Shown: positions 51,106 to 62,497 of the stretch, in pieces
How positions within the stretch are numbered: position 1 is the first letter of the stretch
Layout of the letters: the number at the start of each line of letters is the position of its first letter
NCBI GenBank assembly: GCA_947568835.1
Contig: OX387605.1
Coordinates: 19,720,418-19,784,417 of the forward strand
Source of the DNA: Protonemura montana
Lineage: Eukaryota; Arthropoda; Insecta; Plecoptera; Nemouridae
DNA length: 64,000 nucleotides
Direction of reading: 5' to 3'
The notes under the pieces: generated by a model
Told to the model about the DNA's origin: nothing
Databases searched by the model: none
The model's input: only the letters and a program-made list of their open reading frames with translations
Position numbers and translations under genes: made by a program

Positions 51106-54100
51106 ATGGACGAAATCAACATAAGTAGTGATTCTGATGACGACGATTTTGATTCATTATTTACAGTATCCAAAACAAATATTACAGGTAGTTTTAAAGT
51201 TACAAATTTTTAGGTTATAATATAAATTAGGATTTTAGAGCTGACAAAACTAGATTTCTATTCGGTTATGGAACTTGTGAAATTATTAAAGAACCCTATT
51301 ACAGTATGTTTAGTTTCAAGACATCGAGCCATTCTCGCTGTGATTTGCACAAAAGGCAGGAAAGGTATTGTTTGGCTGAACCGTGGCCAAAGGACAAAAC
51401 CCTAACCCATAACAAAACTGAAAGGAAACAGAATTTCTTACCTAATTTCGTTCCAATATTATTCAGTAAATAATAATGGAGTTACCTAGTTACCTACTAT
51501 GGGTACCTAGTACATACATACCTAGGGTATGTATTTAGGCACCAGGGTACCTAGTTCTACCTACAGGCAGACTGCTCGTCCTGCACACCTACATTTTTTT
51601 CCTTGGTTTTTTTAAATGTAATATTTGTCTTTTTCCTATGGTATTTTTAGAAGTAATTATTATATTAAGGTATTTTTAGGAGTAATTATCTTATTTCCAT
51701 CTTGAACCTAAATGTTACTCCTTATTTAAATGGCCCAAAGTAATTAATTAAAAAACAAAACTGAAAATGTCCTCTGGAAGTGTCAATCAGAAATGTTGAG
51801 AGAGATAATACGAAAAGAGAAAATCTACATTAGAGCAAATCCGTTTGCATGGCTTTATTCTCATGTTTTGCTGAGTCACTAATAAAATACTTGAAAAATT
51901 AATCTGCCGGAAATTTGTGGGAAACTCGGAAAAACAAACGTTTTGTTGTCACCTTCGGTTTCCCAAGTAGTAGTAGAGTTGAGTAATTTTCAATTGTTTA
52001 TTACATCTACAATACTAATCTTGAAATAATAACAAGTTTGCAGACATCTTACCTATCTAATTCCAAGTAAAATTATTATTTTTAATGGTGTTAAAATGTG
52101 CTAAAAACTCCGTTTGTGTTTCAACCCCGAAACCTAACCAGTAAATGCATTTTGACGAATGCATTATACTCTATAGCATGACTCACTCGGATCAGAGTAA
52201 TAGTTTCAATGAAACCTATGTCCACTAAGTCCAAACAGCAGAGTGGGGAGACCAATAAATTGGCTTAAAAGTTTATTTTTCTGCATATATCGAACATGCC
52301 CACATTTAGGTCAAACAGTGTTCAGACCTCAATCATATAGACATCATTTTTATTTGAAAAACTATTCCTTTATGGTGAAATATTTATTGTTCTGCTCATC
52401 CTCCATACACAGTGATAGGGAGATTTGTCAAGAAAGCAAGATAAAAACCTAATCAAGGTCTTATCTGAGACATATTCCTACCCTTTTATGTGTCAATCAA
52501 ATTGCCAAATGCTTCCTCCAAAATCTTGTTTGATTTTAGTGACTTTTCAAATGAATTACTAGTTTATACTTTTCCTGTGGATGCCATTCAATAGAAAGAT
52601 CAAGTGTTACTGCTAATTGTAATTGCCAGCTCAAGATAATTTTTGCCAGCTTACATCCAATGCATGCTTTGGCTTTTGAGACATCTTTTGAGTCACCAAT
52701 ACTCAGACAGTTTTTCTGCCGAGTATTTAGCCCTTGAACTGAACTCGGGAACTAAAAAAGTACTGACGCTAGAGCCTCCCTAAAAATATTATCTTCTCAA
52801 GATAAGACTAGAATAAGAATAAACCTACATCTAAAATATTGGTTAGGTCTTTGACTTTTGTTTCTATTTAAGGAGCTAAGATTTGCTGAGCTTAATTCTT
52901 ATCGTGTTTGTACCTTTTTTTCTTTATAGAGCAACTAGCACGGAAAGAGAAACATGATTGTCTAATTGGAGAAACATCAGACAAACTTGCATGTCCTGAA
53001 ATTGACCTTTTAAAGAGAAGCCCTACAAAAAAAAGCAGAGTAGTCAAACCTAGTCTTGTACCAGAGATCTCGCCAATTGTGTGAGTACATGTTGTGCAAT
53101 GTCAAGGTGCACGGCAGTGATGTTGTACATAATTGTTTTAACTCTAAACTCTAACTAATTGTTTAACTTTTAATTGTTTTTTGTACATAACTGTTTTAAC
53201 TCAGTGATTATTTTGAGTTTATCCTAAAAAAGTGATTAATTATGTAATTATGTGATTAATTAATTAACAAATGATGGGGCCCAATTGAGACCTCTTACAT
53301 TTCGTAACTTATCAAAATCTGGGTCCCCTTGGTGCTACCGGTCGTGGGCAGACCGGTCGTCACGAAAAAGTTTTAGATTACGGCTATAGTAACGTAACCA
53401 GCTTCTAGCCTAACTTTCTTATCACATGTCACAATTAAAAATATTCATTTAAAAATATTAAATATTTACGATGCTTCTCTAAATAAATTGCACTTTTTCA
53501 GAATTCTCGATGATGAGATTGAACAGCCAACTCGTGGTTGCGGCAGAGGAAGGGGGAGGGGGCGATGGCCAGTCAGGGCTACCAGGCGCAGGAATCAGGG
53601 TGTCTCTGCGTCCGTTGACCTCGAAATTCCATCTCCGGTAGAGTAAAAGTTATTGTTATAATTTTACGAGTTATCTTGATAAAGTCAACTTTCATTCACT
53701 GATACGTTCAATGACTTTGAGAATTAGAGAGCAAAATATCACTTGAAAACACTTACACCAGACGGTTTCTTTTTACCTGGTGATCATATTTAGTGTTTTC
53801 TTTGTTCATCCAGTGAATGGAGAGTACCTCATTTTGCTTTGATGTTGTGTTGTTGATCTGTTGAATTGCAATCAAGCCTACATTTTATTTTTCTAGGAGT
53901 TTGTTACAAGTATCTCAAGGGGACTGAACTGGAGTTTAGATGATTCGATTAAAGACGTCTCAATTGACCTTGAAGAAGATAACTACGAGATTTCTGTGAA
54001 AGTTTGTTGGAAATCAAAAACCGTTACACCATTCATGATAAGAAAGGTAAAAGAAAATTTCTTTTTGATTCTGTGTGTTGCTTATAATTGGACCAGATTT

Positions 54101-55710
54101 TGTTCTACAATAGATTGAACCACAGATATAGTTTACCCAGATGTTTCACGCTTATGGAATCCCCGTCTCACAAAAGAATTTGCTGCCAGACGTGTAGACC
54201 TATTTCCCTAGAATGCGTTGCCATCGCAACGAGCGACTCCAGATGATCAAGAGAGAGCATGATGAGAACGGCAGACGATAGCTCGACTACGACAACGGAG
54301 GAAAGAATATCTGTGTAAATTATATCTGTGATTGAATTGAAGGATATTTTTTGTTCACAATTTCCTACTTCATCTATTACCTATGGTCATGGATCATACT
54401 GTGCTTTTTAGATTTGACCTCTCAATTGCACACATTTTTAGTAACCTACAATCTAATTGCAAGATTTTATTAGTAGCGCAATGCGTACTAGGTGATCTGT
54501 ATGAGGCCAAAAATGTGTCTTAAGATTCATTAAAATGAGTGCAATTCACAAAAAAACAGTCTGAAATTAAACTTATTTCATTGTAAGGTACTGTCTAGCA
54601 CGAGTTACACGTCTTGTAGCAATGCCAAAATAAACAAATTTAACCAGAGTACTTGATGACTTGGAATTATTTTAGTACCAGAAGTTGTCGTCAATCTTCG
54701 AGTTCTACGCCAAACAGGAGGGTGTGACGCTCAACCAGCTGCAGCTGACATTGGGAGATCGAATTGTTTCTCCTGACGACTCTCCTGACTCGTTGTCTCT
54801 CACAGTCATCAATATTCTTGAAGGGGGTATCTTAACCTCTGCTGCTAGCACCATGGCCACCACTGCTACCACTCGTGCCCCTTCTCCCGTCGACGAGGGC
54901 TCGATTCAGTTAAAGGTACAAGGAGATTGTTATATTGCATTAAACATACCTGCTTGATCAATTCAGTTGGTTTAGACTCGAGAGCCCTGAACATGAGAGG
55001 ATAAATGAATTTAATGAAACGACAAAAAATTATGAATTTCCAACAGAAATCAAATTATGTATACGAACACAAAGAGTACCATGCTAGTATTCTTATTCCT
55101 TTAACATCTAACCACAATTGACAAAGCAGATCCACATGCGTATCGTACGAAAACTGCACATAACTGTCAGGTTAGCCAAACATGGATATTTAGTGTGTAA
55201 ACACAGTGGACACTCATGCTATACTTTTCTATTAGCCATTCAGCAAATCTAGAATAGGCTAAAAACAGGTTTCTCTTTGAACAAGGCTGCAGCCAAAACA
55301 TTAAAGCTCCACATCTCTTGCAACCGGCTTTTTGCTTCGTTATGTTATGTTATTTACGTTATGTTTCCTCCTTTTATTTTCTCCAGTTCAAATGCATCAC
55401 CATTAAAAATAAATCCCCCAGAATTCTTCTCTTCACTCACTATGTGTGTATACTTTACACAGACATAACCGGGTATTTCTGTCTTTTCCTCTTGTAGGTG
55501 CGTGCCAAAGATAGCAAACAGCCCGTTCTGATCCGCATCAAGAAAACTCAGAAAATGTTGGTGTTAATGACAAAATATTCAGAACAATGTGAAATCCCCA
55601 TTGAAAAGTTAAAGTTCTCATTCGATGGAGAGCTCATAAATCCCACCGAAACTCCTGAAGACTTGGATTTGGAAGGAGGAGAAATTATTGACTTGTTCAT
55701 AAAAACCTGA
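51106..55710 (+). CDS. NFATC2IP: NFATC2IP / Rad60-Esc2-like protein with two SUMO-like domains (six exons)
   Basis: Exons 51106-51187, 52930-53080, 53502-53637, 53897-54046, 54676-54915 and 55498-55710 join in frame across GT-AG introns to give 323 residues (human about 419). The N-terminus INISSDSDDDDFDS looks like a SUMO-interacting motif followed by acidic residues. Residues about 55-122 are basic and RG-rich. Two tandem ubiquitin-fold SUMO-like domains follow: about 145-225 (YEISVKVCWKS to LTVINILEGG) and about 250-323 (VLIRIKKTQKM, KFSFDGELINPTETPEDLDL, GGEIIDLF). The tandem pair at the C-terminus defines the Rad60/Esc2/NIP45 family, which works in SUMO pathways and genome stability in the nucleus. 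A terminal diglycine is absent, as expected for this family, so it is not itself conjugated. The first domain is the more divergent. The family is well supported; the exact function is inferred. Confidence 0.85.
51474..51570. repeat. Degenerate TACCTAG-rich repeat
   Basis: Several copies of TACCTAG or CCTAG with variable spacing in intron 1 of the NFATC2IP-like gene. Simple-sequence character, no coding content. Confidence 0.6.
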
Positions 55711-56040
55711 GAGCGGTTTTCATTTATAATGATGATTATTGTGGTTTCACTGCGTCTTCTTTTTATGAAGAGTTTGCAGTCCTAAAAAGGATGTCGCAAG
55801 TACTTTACCGTGGAAAACAAAGTTCATTGAAGTGGGCAACCAAATCCCTTTTAGGTCTGCAAACCCTTCATTAAAGATCAGACACCAGAAACAACAAGAA
55901 TCATCAAAAACCGCAGAAAAACCATTTATAATTAATTTTATATTATAAAAATAGCGAGAAATGGATTATATAGTAGATTATTATAGATTAAATTGATTAT
56001 TATGTGTTTTTACTTGCAAGACACTATTAATTAGACGAAA

Positions 56041-56046
56041 AATAAA
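56041..56046 (+). terminator. Candidate polyadenylation signal of the NFATC2IP-like gene
   Basis: AATAAA about 330 nt after the stop codon on the same strand, in AT-rich DNA between this gene and the convergent CNBP gene. Confidence 0.5.
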
Positions 56047-56938
56047 AATTAATTAAGGAGAATGTGCAGTATTACTAAATTTTTCTTAGTTCTGTAACTT
56101 GGTGTGACTTAGTGTGTAGTTCTTTCGTATATTTTAACCCTCAACCATTCAACATTATTTCATAAGTAAGCAATTATACCATTGTCACCATTGAAATGAC
56201 TAGTTCACATGTGATGGCTTACTTAAAAACTGACATCACTTTGTTCTGCACATTCCAACTTACTATTGACCAAAAGTAAAAATGACCTATTATTACTAAT
56301 ATTGATAGCACAACATGGTATGCAAATGTAGGGACAGGAACTATGAGTGTACATTATTGTTGGGGGGCCAACGGTCATGTGTGGTTGACACTAGGCATTC
56401 CCCAAGATAGTGGAGGGGGTTTTGGAAGAGGATGCATCTCGGGTTGCTGTCAAATGTGCTGCCATCGCAGATTTCCGACCACAAGTAGGGCAGTATGATG
56501 AGGTAGTGAACAACTCTTTCTGGTTTCATGTGTGACAGTCGAGTCGAAAGAGGTAGGCATGGGATCTGATCTGTCGAGAAACGGTGCATGGAGGTTTTTC
56601 GGCATAAAATGTCGGCGGTGATCCCACCACCCTGCTTTCCAGCTATGAAGAGTTCACTAAAATACAAAAATCTATCTTGTAGACAAAAATAACTACCACA
56701 AATAATTTAAATATCGAGAAAAAGATTCGCATTTCACTCTCCCACCTAAAATCTTCGAGGGAGGAAGGAGTGACAAAGGATATTCGAAGGGCAATACAGA
56801 AAAACACATAATTATCGGAGATTCTGTTTATAAGGGCAAGAACATAATTTAAGAATGACAAACTTACAGAAGATTCAACTGACCAACACATTAAAACCAC
56901 TGGTGTCACAATCTAAGTCGCATCAGTTCTCGAATCAC

Positions 56939-56944
56939 TTTAAT
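56939..56944 (-). terminator. Possible polyadenylation signal of CNBP (ATTAAA)
   Basis: ATTAAA on the minus strand about 24 nt after the CNBP stop codon. No canonical AATAAA was seen further downstream before 56.3 kb. The short implied 3' UTR makes this tentative. Confidence 0.3.
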
Positions 56945-56967
56945 CAGCAAAACCCTACAGCTCTAGC

Positions 56968-58204
56968 TTATCGGCGATTGTCTGGGCAGTCGCGAGATAT
57001 GTGGCCAGACTGGCCGCACTTGTAGCAATTGCCACCTCCGCCGCCCCCTCCACCTCCTCGACGTGGCTCCGTGCATTCACGAGACATATGCCCCGGTTGC
57101 TGGCAGTTGTAGCAGTTATTTCCGCCACCTCCGTAGCCACCCCCTCCTCCGCCGCTGCTGTAGCTACTACTTCCGTAGCCGCCGCCGCTGCCGCCAGAGC
57201 GAGGCTCCGTGCAGTCACGGGACATGTGCCCTGGCTGGTTGCAGTTATAGCAACTGCTGCTGCCACCACCACCGCCTCCGCCCCCTCCTCGGCGTGGCTC
57301 AGGGCAGTCACGGGACATATGTCCAGACTGGCTGCAATTGTAGCAGTTTCCGCCGCCACCTCCACCGCCCCCACGTCCACCACCACCGCCGCCGCCACTC
57401 GCTGAAAATAATACAGTTTGGTAATTCACTTAAATTTGGTTGAAAATGAATGGTTGGTCTATTCAAAACAATTACATAAACCATAAAGGTTCCTCACAAT
57501 GGGCATGGGATGATATAAGTTTGAAGACTCTATTGAAGACTCTATTTAAGACTCTATTTAACCCTCTCTCTACCCCCCTCCCAGACTCGGAACATAGCCC
57601 ATTAAAAAGCCATGGTTTCATTTACTAACGATATCATAGTAATTTATTAATTATTACCATATATTTCTATTCATATTTAACAGATCCCTACTATTTGATT
57701 AGAATAGCCTGAAAGGGTAATAACACACAGCATTGCACTAAAATGAGTACAATGTCTGCATGCATCACAAGAACACCCTCTACAACACGACAAAAAGTCG
57801 TGGATGGGTGGTTACACATTTTTACATTAAAGATCATCGGAAAATAAACACCAAATTAATGAAAGGCCGTCTAACACGAGCAAATATGACTCCAAAAGCC
57901 AGTCCATTAAGTACATTATATTTCAACTACGAAATTGAAGCTCGGGTGAAGCGTGCACATGACGGACGTAGCAATTAGCTTTTAAATACATTCATACGCG
58001 CATTGCAAGTTCGATCGTAAACTCAATTGCGGGGATTGACACCCCAGTCTAAAGATGTTACCCCGGCAGAATGGCGGCAACCGAACGAGAGAAGTTAAAA
58101 ATAAAACTGAAAATTAACGTATTACACTTACGATCATCGGGGCATTCTCGGGCAAAATGACCAGACCTATTGCATTTGTAGCAATTTCCTCCTCCAGAAC
58201 TCAT
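56968..58204 (-). CDS. CNBP: CNBP-like zinc-knuckle nucleic-acid-binding protein (two exons)
   Basis: Exon 1 is 58204-58132 and exon 2 is 57401-56968; they join in phase 1 across a GT-AG intron to give 168 residues. Five CCHC zinc knuckles of the form CX2CX4HX4C are visible: [60 protein letters not shown] and [15 protein letters not shown]. They are separated by long Gly-rich linkers with a few RG and SSS/Y segments. Cellular nucleic acid binding protein binds single-stranded G-rich DNA and RNA and acts in translation and transcription. Vertebrate CNBP has seven knuckles, so this protein has fewer knuckles and much longer glycine linkers. Start: ATG at 58204, directly followed by the first knuckle. 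The Gly-coding DNA is GC-rich and gives spurious open frames on both strands. The protein converges on the NFATC2IP-like gene. Confidence 0.93.
57523..57558. repeat. 12-bp tandem repeat, three copies, in the CNBP intron
   Basis: GAAGACTCTATT is repeated three times; the third copy begins with T. Confidence 0.85.
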
Positions 58205-59195
58205 CTTCTCCAAATCTCAAAACTTCTAAACTGTTATCTTCAGAAGCGTCTTTGCACCAGACAGTCGAAACAGCTTACAGTCCTCTGGGCACGCTTCAAG
58301 TGAGTGATCGAACGAGTGACGGGGATGTAAACGCACATCCGAGGACCTCCGCTCACCACCGATCTATTGCGATGACGTGGGGAGGAAAAGAGAACAAATA
58401 TTCATTAGTCAGTCAATATGACTTTTTTAAGGACTCAGATACTATTAAAAAAATCAGAGAAATTTGCAAAAATAAAATAAAATTATTTTTCTTTATTTGA
58501 GTTTCAAAAAAACGATATTCAGAAAGATACAATTGATAACTAGTTAGAAAAACAAAGAGAGCAATATATTACTTCTTTTGAAGTTCAGCTACGCAAATAC
58601 GTCATCAAAACTTTTTCCATTGCTTAGATAGGCTGAAGGACGATTTGCAAAATCACGTAGCCAAAATTCAGAGCGGACTTGTTTGTTTGGAGAATTGTCA
58701 AGTGGGTGTTATTGTAAAGTTAGTGCCGACCAAAGTGCCGACATATAATTCCGAGGGTCATAATTTCACACTATGCTAGGTTAGTTCAGATAAATTTTAA
58801 TCTTTAAGTTATATCAAATACATGTCGAGTAACATTTTAAAACGCCAGTTCCGATCAATTGTTAGAGTCCGGTTTTAATAGAAGAACCATATCAAAGTCC
58901 TCGTAGGGAAATAAATGTATTTGGCGACAGTAGTTCTTATGGCAAAAATGCCCCAAGAGCTTTTAAGCGGGTTTTTCTTAACATGGTCCATTTCTTGAAC
59001 ATGCAGCTATGGTACAATAGTGCTTGTTACATTTTTTGTCTTATGATGCGAAATTACCTATCTGTATGTCGATTTTATTGTTGAATTTGTTGATCAGCAT
59101 GACCTATGGATGCTGCTTTTATTAGTAATATAGGACTTGCTTTGTGATAGGTACTTTACAGGTTCAGTTGGTGAATTCTTTTCTTTGAATTAGGC
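58205..59195. promoter_or_regulatory. Divergent spacer between CNBP and the small cysteine-rich gene
   Basis: 991 bp between two head-to-head start codons. It must hold the CNBP 5' UTR and promoter and probably a non-coding first exon of the small gene, given the acceptor-like TTTTCTTTGAATTAG directly before its ATG. No TATA box was assigned. Confidence 0.45.
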
Positions 59196-59369
59196 ATGGC
59201 TTCGAAGAAGATACCAAAAAAAAAAGAGGTAGTCCCAATCCCCGAAGAAGATGATGATCATGATGAACATGATTGTATATGCCTTCGTCCGACCCGGTCC
59301 GTTTTCTGCCAGAATTGTGGGGCGATTTTCAAGGGCCGATGCCGAAAACAATGTTTGAAGCATCCAAGG
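59196..59369 (+). CDS. Small acidic, cysteine-rich protein, first coding exon (family unknown)
   Basis: The exon codes for 58 residues: a basic start (MASKKIPKKK), an acidic stretch with His (EEDDDHDEHD), then CICLRPTRSVFCQNCGAIF and a basic CRKQCLKHPR. The CxC, CxxC and CxxxC cysteines with His could bind a zinc ion. The frame ends at a good donor (AGG, then GTATGT). If unspliced, the frame runs 13 codons further to a stop at 59411. A strong pyrimidine-tract acceptor lies just before the ATG, suggesting a non-coding first exon. Candidate last exons are 60621-60656, in phase after an eight-T acceptor (ILFLDIVLYSS, then stop), or a short one near 60079. The ordered cysteine motif suggests a real conserved gene. 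I vaguely recall similar small uncharacterised arthropod proteins but cannot name a family. Confidence 0.55.
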
Positions 59370-61132
59370 GTATGTGTGGGATATATTATTGCTAATAATT
59401 TTGTTGGATGATTCATCAAGTAATTCATATTGATAGGATTTATCTTTATATTAACAATGCATTATGAAACAAGGACACTAATCATTTAAAAATCCCACTG
59501 GAAATAATGTCTTTTGGCAACTTTCACCCAAGAAATATGTTACAACTTTGTGCCACATTTTATAGATATTTTTCAAATAAGTTTTCAATTTGTCGGTGTT
59601 AACACTTAGTTTGGATGAGCATAGTGAGTGAAGCAAATACTCAATTTTACTTCTGGAGAAAAAATACAGAACGTAATTTTAGGTGTCTTTGTAACCTTCA
59701 AAGTCTCTGAACTTGGTTTGCTGTATTTAAAAAAAATTTGCTTGTTGGTTTTAAATCAAGATTCGCAAAAAGGTTCTCATGTTTTTACGGAAGTTATTAA
59801 TAAAAAAATCATGTAGCAGCCTATTTCTATTAAATCTAGAGGACAACTTTCAAATCTTTAAATGTTAATCTTTGCATTTTGATGGTTAAAATTTTCATTG
59901 AAAAATGCAGACTCTTAGTAAGGTTGAAATTTGCAGATATAGTTTCCATTGCAAATTATTTAAGTACCAGTTTGAAAAAGCCTTTGTAGAACTGATAGTA
60001 GGTACCAAAATAAGCATGAGACCCCAGAGAGAGATGTTGGTACACCAAATTTACTCCCCTTGCTTATCAACCTCTCAACAGCATGGATTTGTGGAGGAAT
60101 CCTAATGTTCAAGCTGTATCAACCCAATGAATGCTGGTGGTCCCTTAGCGTCGAGATTCTTCTTCTAGGCTGCCCTTACACTTGTCATCATCCACCTATT
60201 CACCAACCATGAGACACCACAAGTCAATCAATCAACAAACTAAACTAAACATCAAAAGTATCCAACAATAAAGACTAGAAAAGGATCTCACTGTTTTTAC
60301 ACTATTGACGAGTTCACCAAAAGACAGCAGTGGGATTGTAGGTATTACTTATTAACAACTTTTATTACACTGACATATTTTTATTTTTATTTATGTATCA
60401 TGACGTTCCTTATATAATCTATGTATTATTAACAGGAAATAAAAAGAAACTATAAACTATGCTCCAAAGTGTATTTAAGTATTATTTTATTGTGCTATTG
60501 GAGCCTGTACGTAATTCTAAAACATATGTACAATGAAATAAAAAACATTTGAACTTCAAAAATTACGAAAAGGTGCAGCTGGACTGACGAAAATGCAGAT
60601 TCCGAGGATATTTTTTTTAGATATTGTTTTTAGATATTGTTCTGTACTCGTCTTGAAGACTAAAAATGGTTGTTATTGCTCTTCCAATCTCTTATCGAGA
60701 CCATTTAATATTAACAAGTTCCATCTAACTTATAAAAGATATTTTAATGTTTTTCTGTTTGTACATTACATATGTATGCATTCTAATCATAAATTGATAG
60801 CCTTGTTTTGCATTCTCTTGCCAATGGTCTTGCCTTATGGTTTGTTAGAGGCCCATCAATGTATAGTTGTGGGTCGCTCATCAGCAGCACCGAGCGTTTG
60901 TAAAGATAATAGTAAAAAGGAGAAGCTGAAAAAAAATAGATGGATAGTCTATGACACCTGAAGTATACAAAATAATGATAATGTTGAAATGGAGTTGTTC
61001 CCCGACCACACCACTGAAAAATCTGATTTTAATACATAAATACCTGAGAACAAACAAACTTGAAAATGTTACAGGTAGTGTGCTAAAAAGCTGGTAAATT
61101 AATTGGATGAATGGAAAGTGAGAAATAATTTA
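59370..61132. other. Intron or downstream region of the small cysteine-rich gene
   Basis: AT-rich. It contains the two candidate last exons (near 60079 and 60621-60656) and several plus-strand AATAAA hexamers, e.g. about 60267 and 60536. No other coding sequence was recognised. Confidence 0.4.
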
Positions 61133-61676
61133 CTAAGGTAGAAACTGTCGGATGTGACCAATAAAGCGAACTACCACTTTTTGGCTTCTACTTTGTTCTC
61201 GTAACTCACTAAAGAATCGGGCAGAAGCAAAGACGTAGCATTGCTCTTAATTTTTTGAAAATCAACCACTTCTATCTCGGTTCATTACAATTGCCTTCTT
61301 TAAACTTTCTCAATTGATTTTTCAGTCTTTTTAGTTAATCTGTTTCTCTCTTTTTCAACAATTTTTATGATTTTTTTTATGTCGAGTATGAACTGGTCAT
61401 TATCAGCATATTAAATAACTTTTCATATAAGTTCTTCAGGCATAATCTTAAACTTTTTGCAGACTGCACTATTTTGGTCTTGAAGTCAATTCAAAAACCT
61501 GAAAACCTCTAAGTTAGCATTTGTTGGCTGATGAAGAATGGAATTTTCTTTTGAGACTTTTTTGTCTTTAGAATGTGCTACCCATTGCAAGAAAATAGGG
61601 TTGGGAATATTTGATACCATTATATATTGGAAGCCTCAACATTTATCAAGCACTGACGTAAATTCATACTTCATAC

Positions 61677-62497
61677 CTGATCGCTGAAAACTGTAAATAA
61701 CGCTCATTCCATATGGCCAGCTGTAAACGATTGGTTGGTCCCACCGTACAGTTAACATCCAGTATTGCAAAGCGATTGTTAAAAATAGATAGATGACAAT
61801 CGTAAATATTGTGGCGAAATCTCGACTTAACAGCAGAACACTCATTCCTGCCTGAAAATTTAAATTAATATTAAAACTAGTACATATTTTTTTTCTTTGT
61901 TGAAGTATAGTATCAACTAGTTCTTTAATTTTCTCTCCTTGAGCCAATGGTTACTTACCTGGAAGGCATAGGTTGTGAAGAAACTTAAAACCAATGTCAT
62001 CAAGGCAAATATAATGCACACATCCTGAAATCTAAAGAAATCATAGGCGTTATTCACTGCCATAATTCGTAGGCATAATTTGTAATAAAGACTACATGGG
62101 TCTGCCTATAAGTAGGTGAATTACAAGATCTTTTACAGAAAATATAGTTGTGTCCTCTAAGCTATGTGTTGATTCATATATTTTTTAGCAGGTTTGTGAG
62201 TAATGAGAGATAAATTAATAGGTAAATTGCCTTGGAACCTAATAGCTTTTGCCTAAACTATCTAGGTAAATACAATGCTGACTGCATGCCTAACTACTGA
62301 TGTTTCAATCACATATAAATGATAACAAAGTTAATAATGAATATAGCTTGTACTTACAAATAAATCGCTAACAGTATAACGCTGTAGTGCTCTGTATCGA
62401 TGTAAAACCAAGCGAATGAGTTAATGATCAAGTCAATGATCAAGACACTCATTTGTGTAACCATCATCAACGAATACCGCGTGGTTGAAAGAGTCAT
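61677..62497 (-). CDS. TMEM138: TMEM138, ciliary transition-zone membrane protein (C-terminal exon unresolved)
   Basis: Exons 62497-62358, 62031-61959 and 61851-61677 join in frame (phases 2, 0) and code for 129 residues. Four hydrophobic segments are visible: about 11-30, 40-58, 58-75 and 85-105. The third exon contains IALQYWMLTVRWDQ and ends in the family-like FQRS. The pattern RYSLMMVTQ...IIDLIINSF...FQDVCIIF...YAFQAG matches vertebrate TMEM138 exon by exon. In vertebrates this four-pass protein is needed for ciliary transition-zone assembly. The third exon ends in phase 1 at a GTATGA donor. About 33 more residues are expected. A frame-compatible exon at 61245-61133 (EQCYVFASARFFSELREQ to RQFLP, stop) would bring the total to 166 residues (human 162), but its acceptor is weak and the match poor. 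Confidence 0.85.

Noticed and set aside
57001-57443. Ala/Ser- and Cys/His-rich frames opposite CNBP
   Set aside because: Antisense of the Gly-repeat and zinc-knuckle codons of CNBP.
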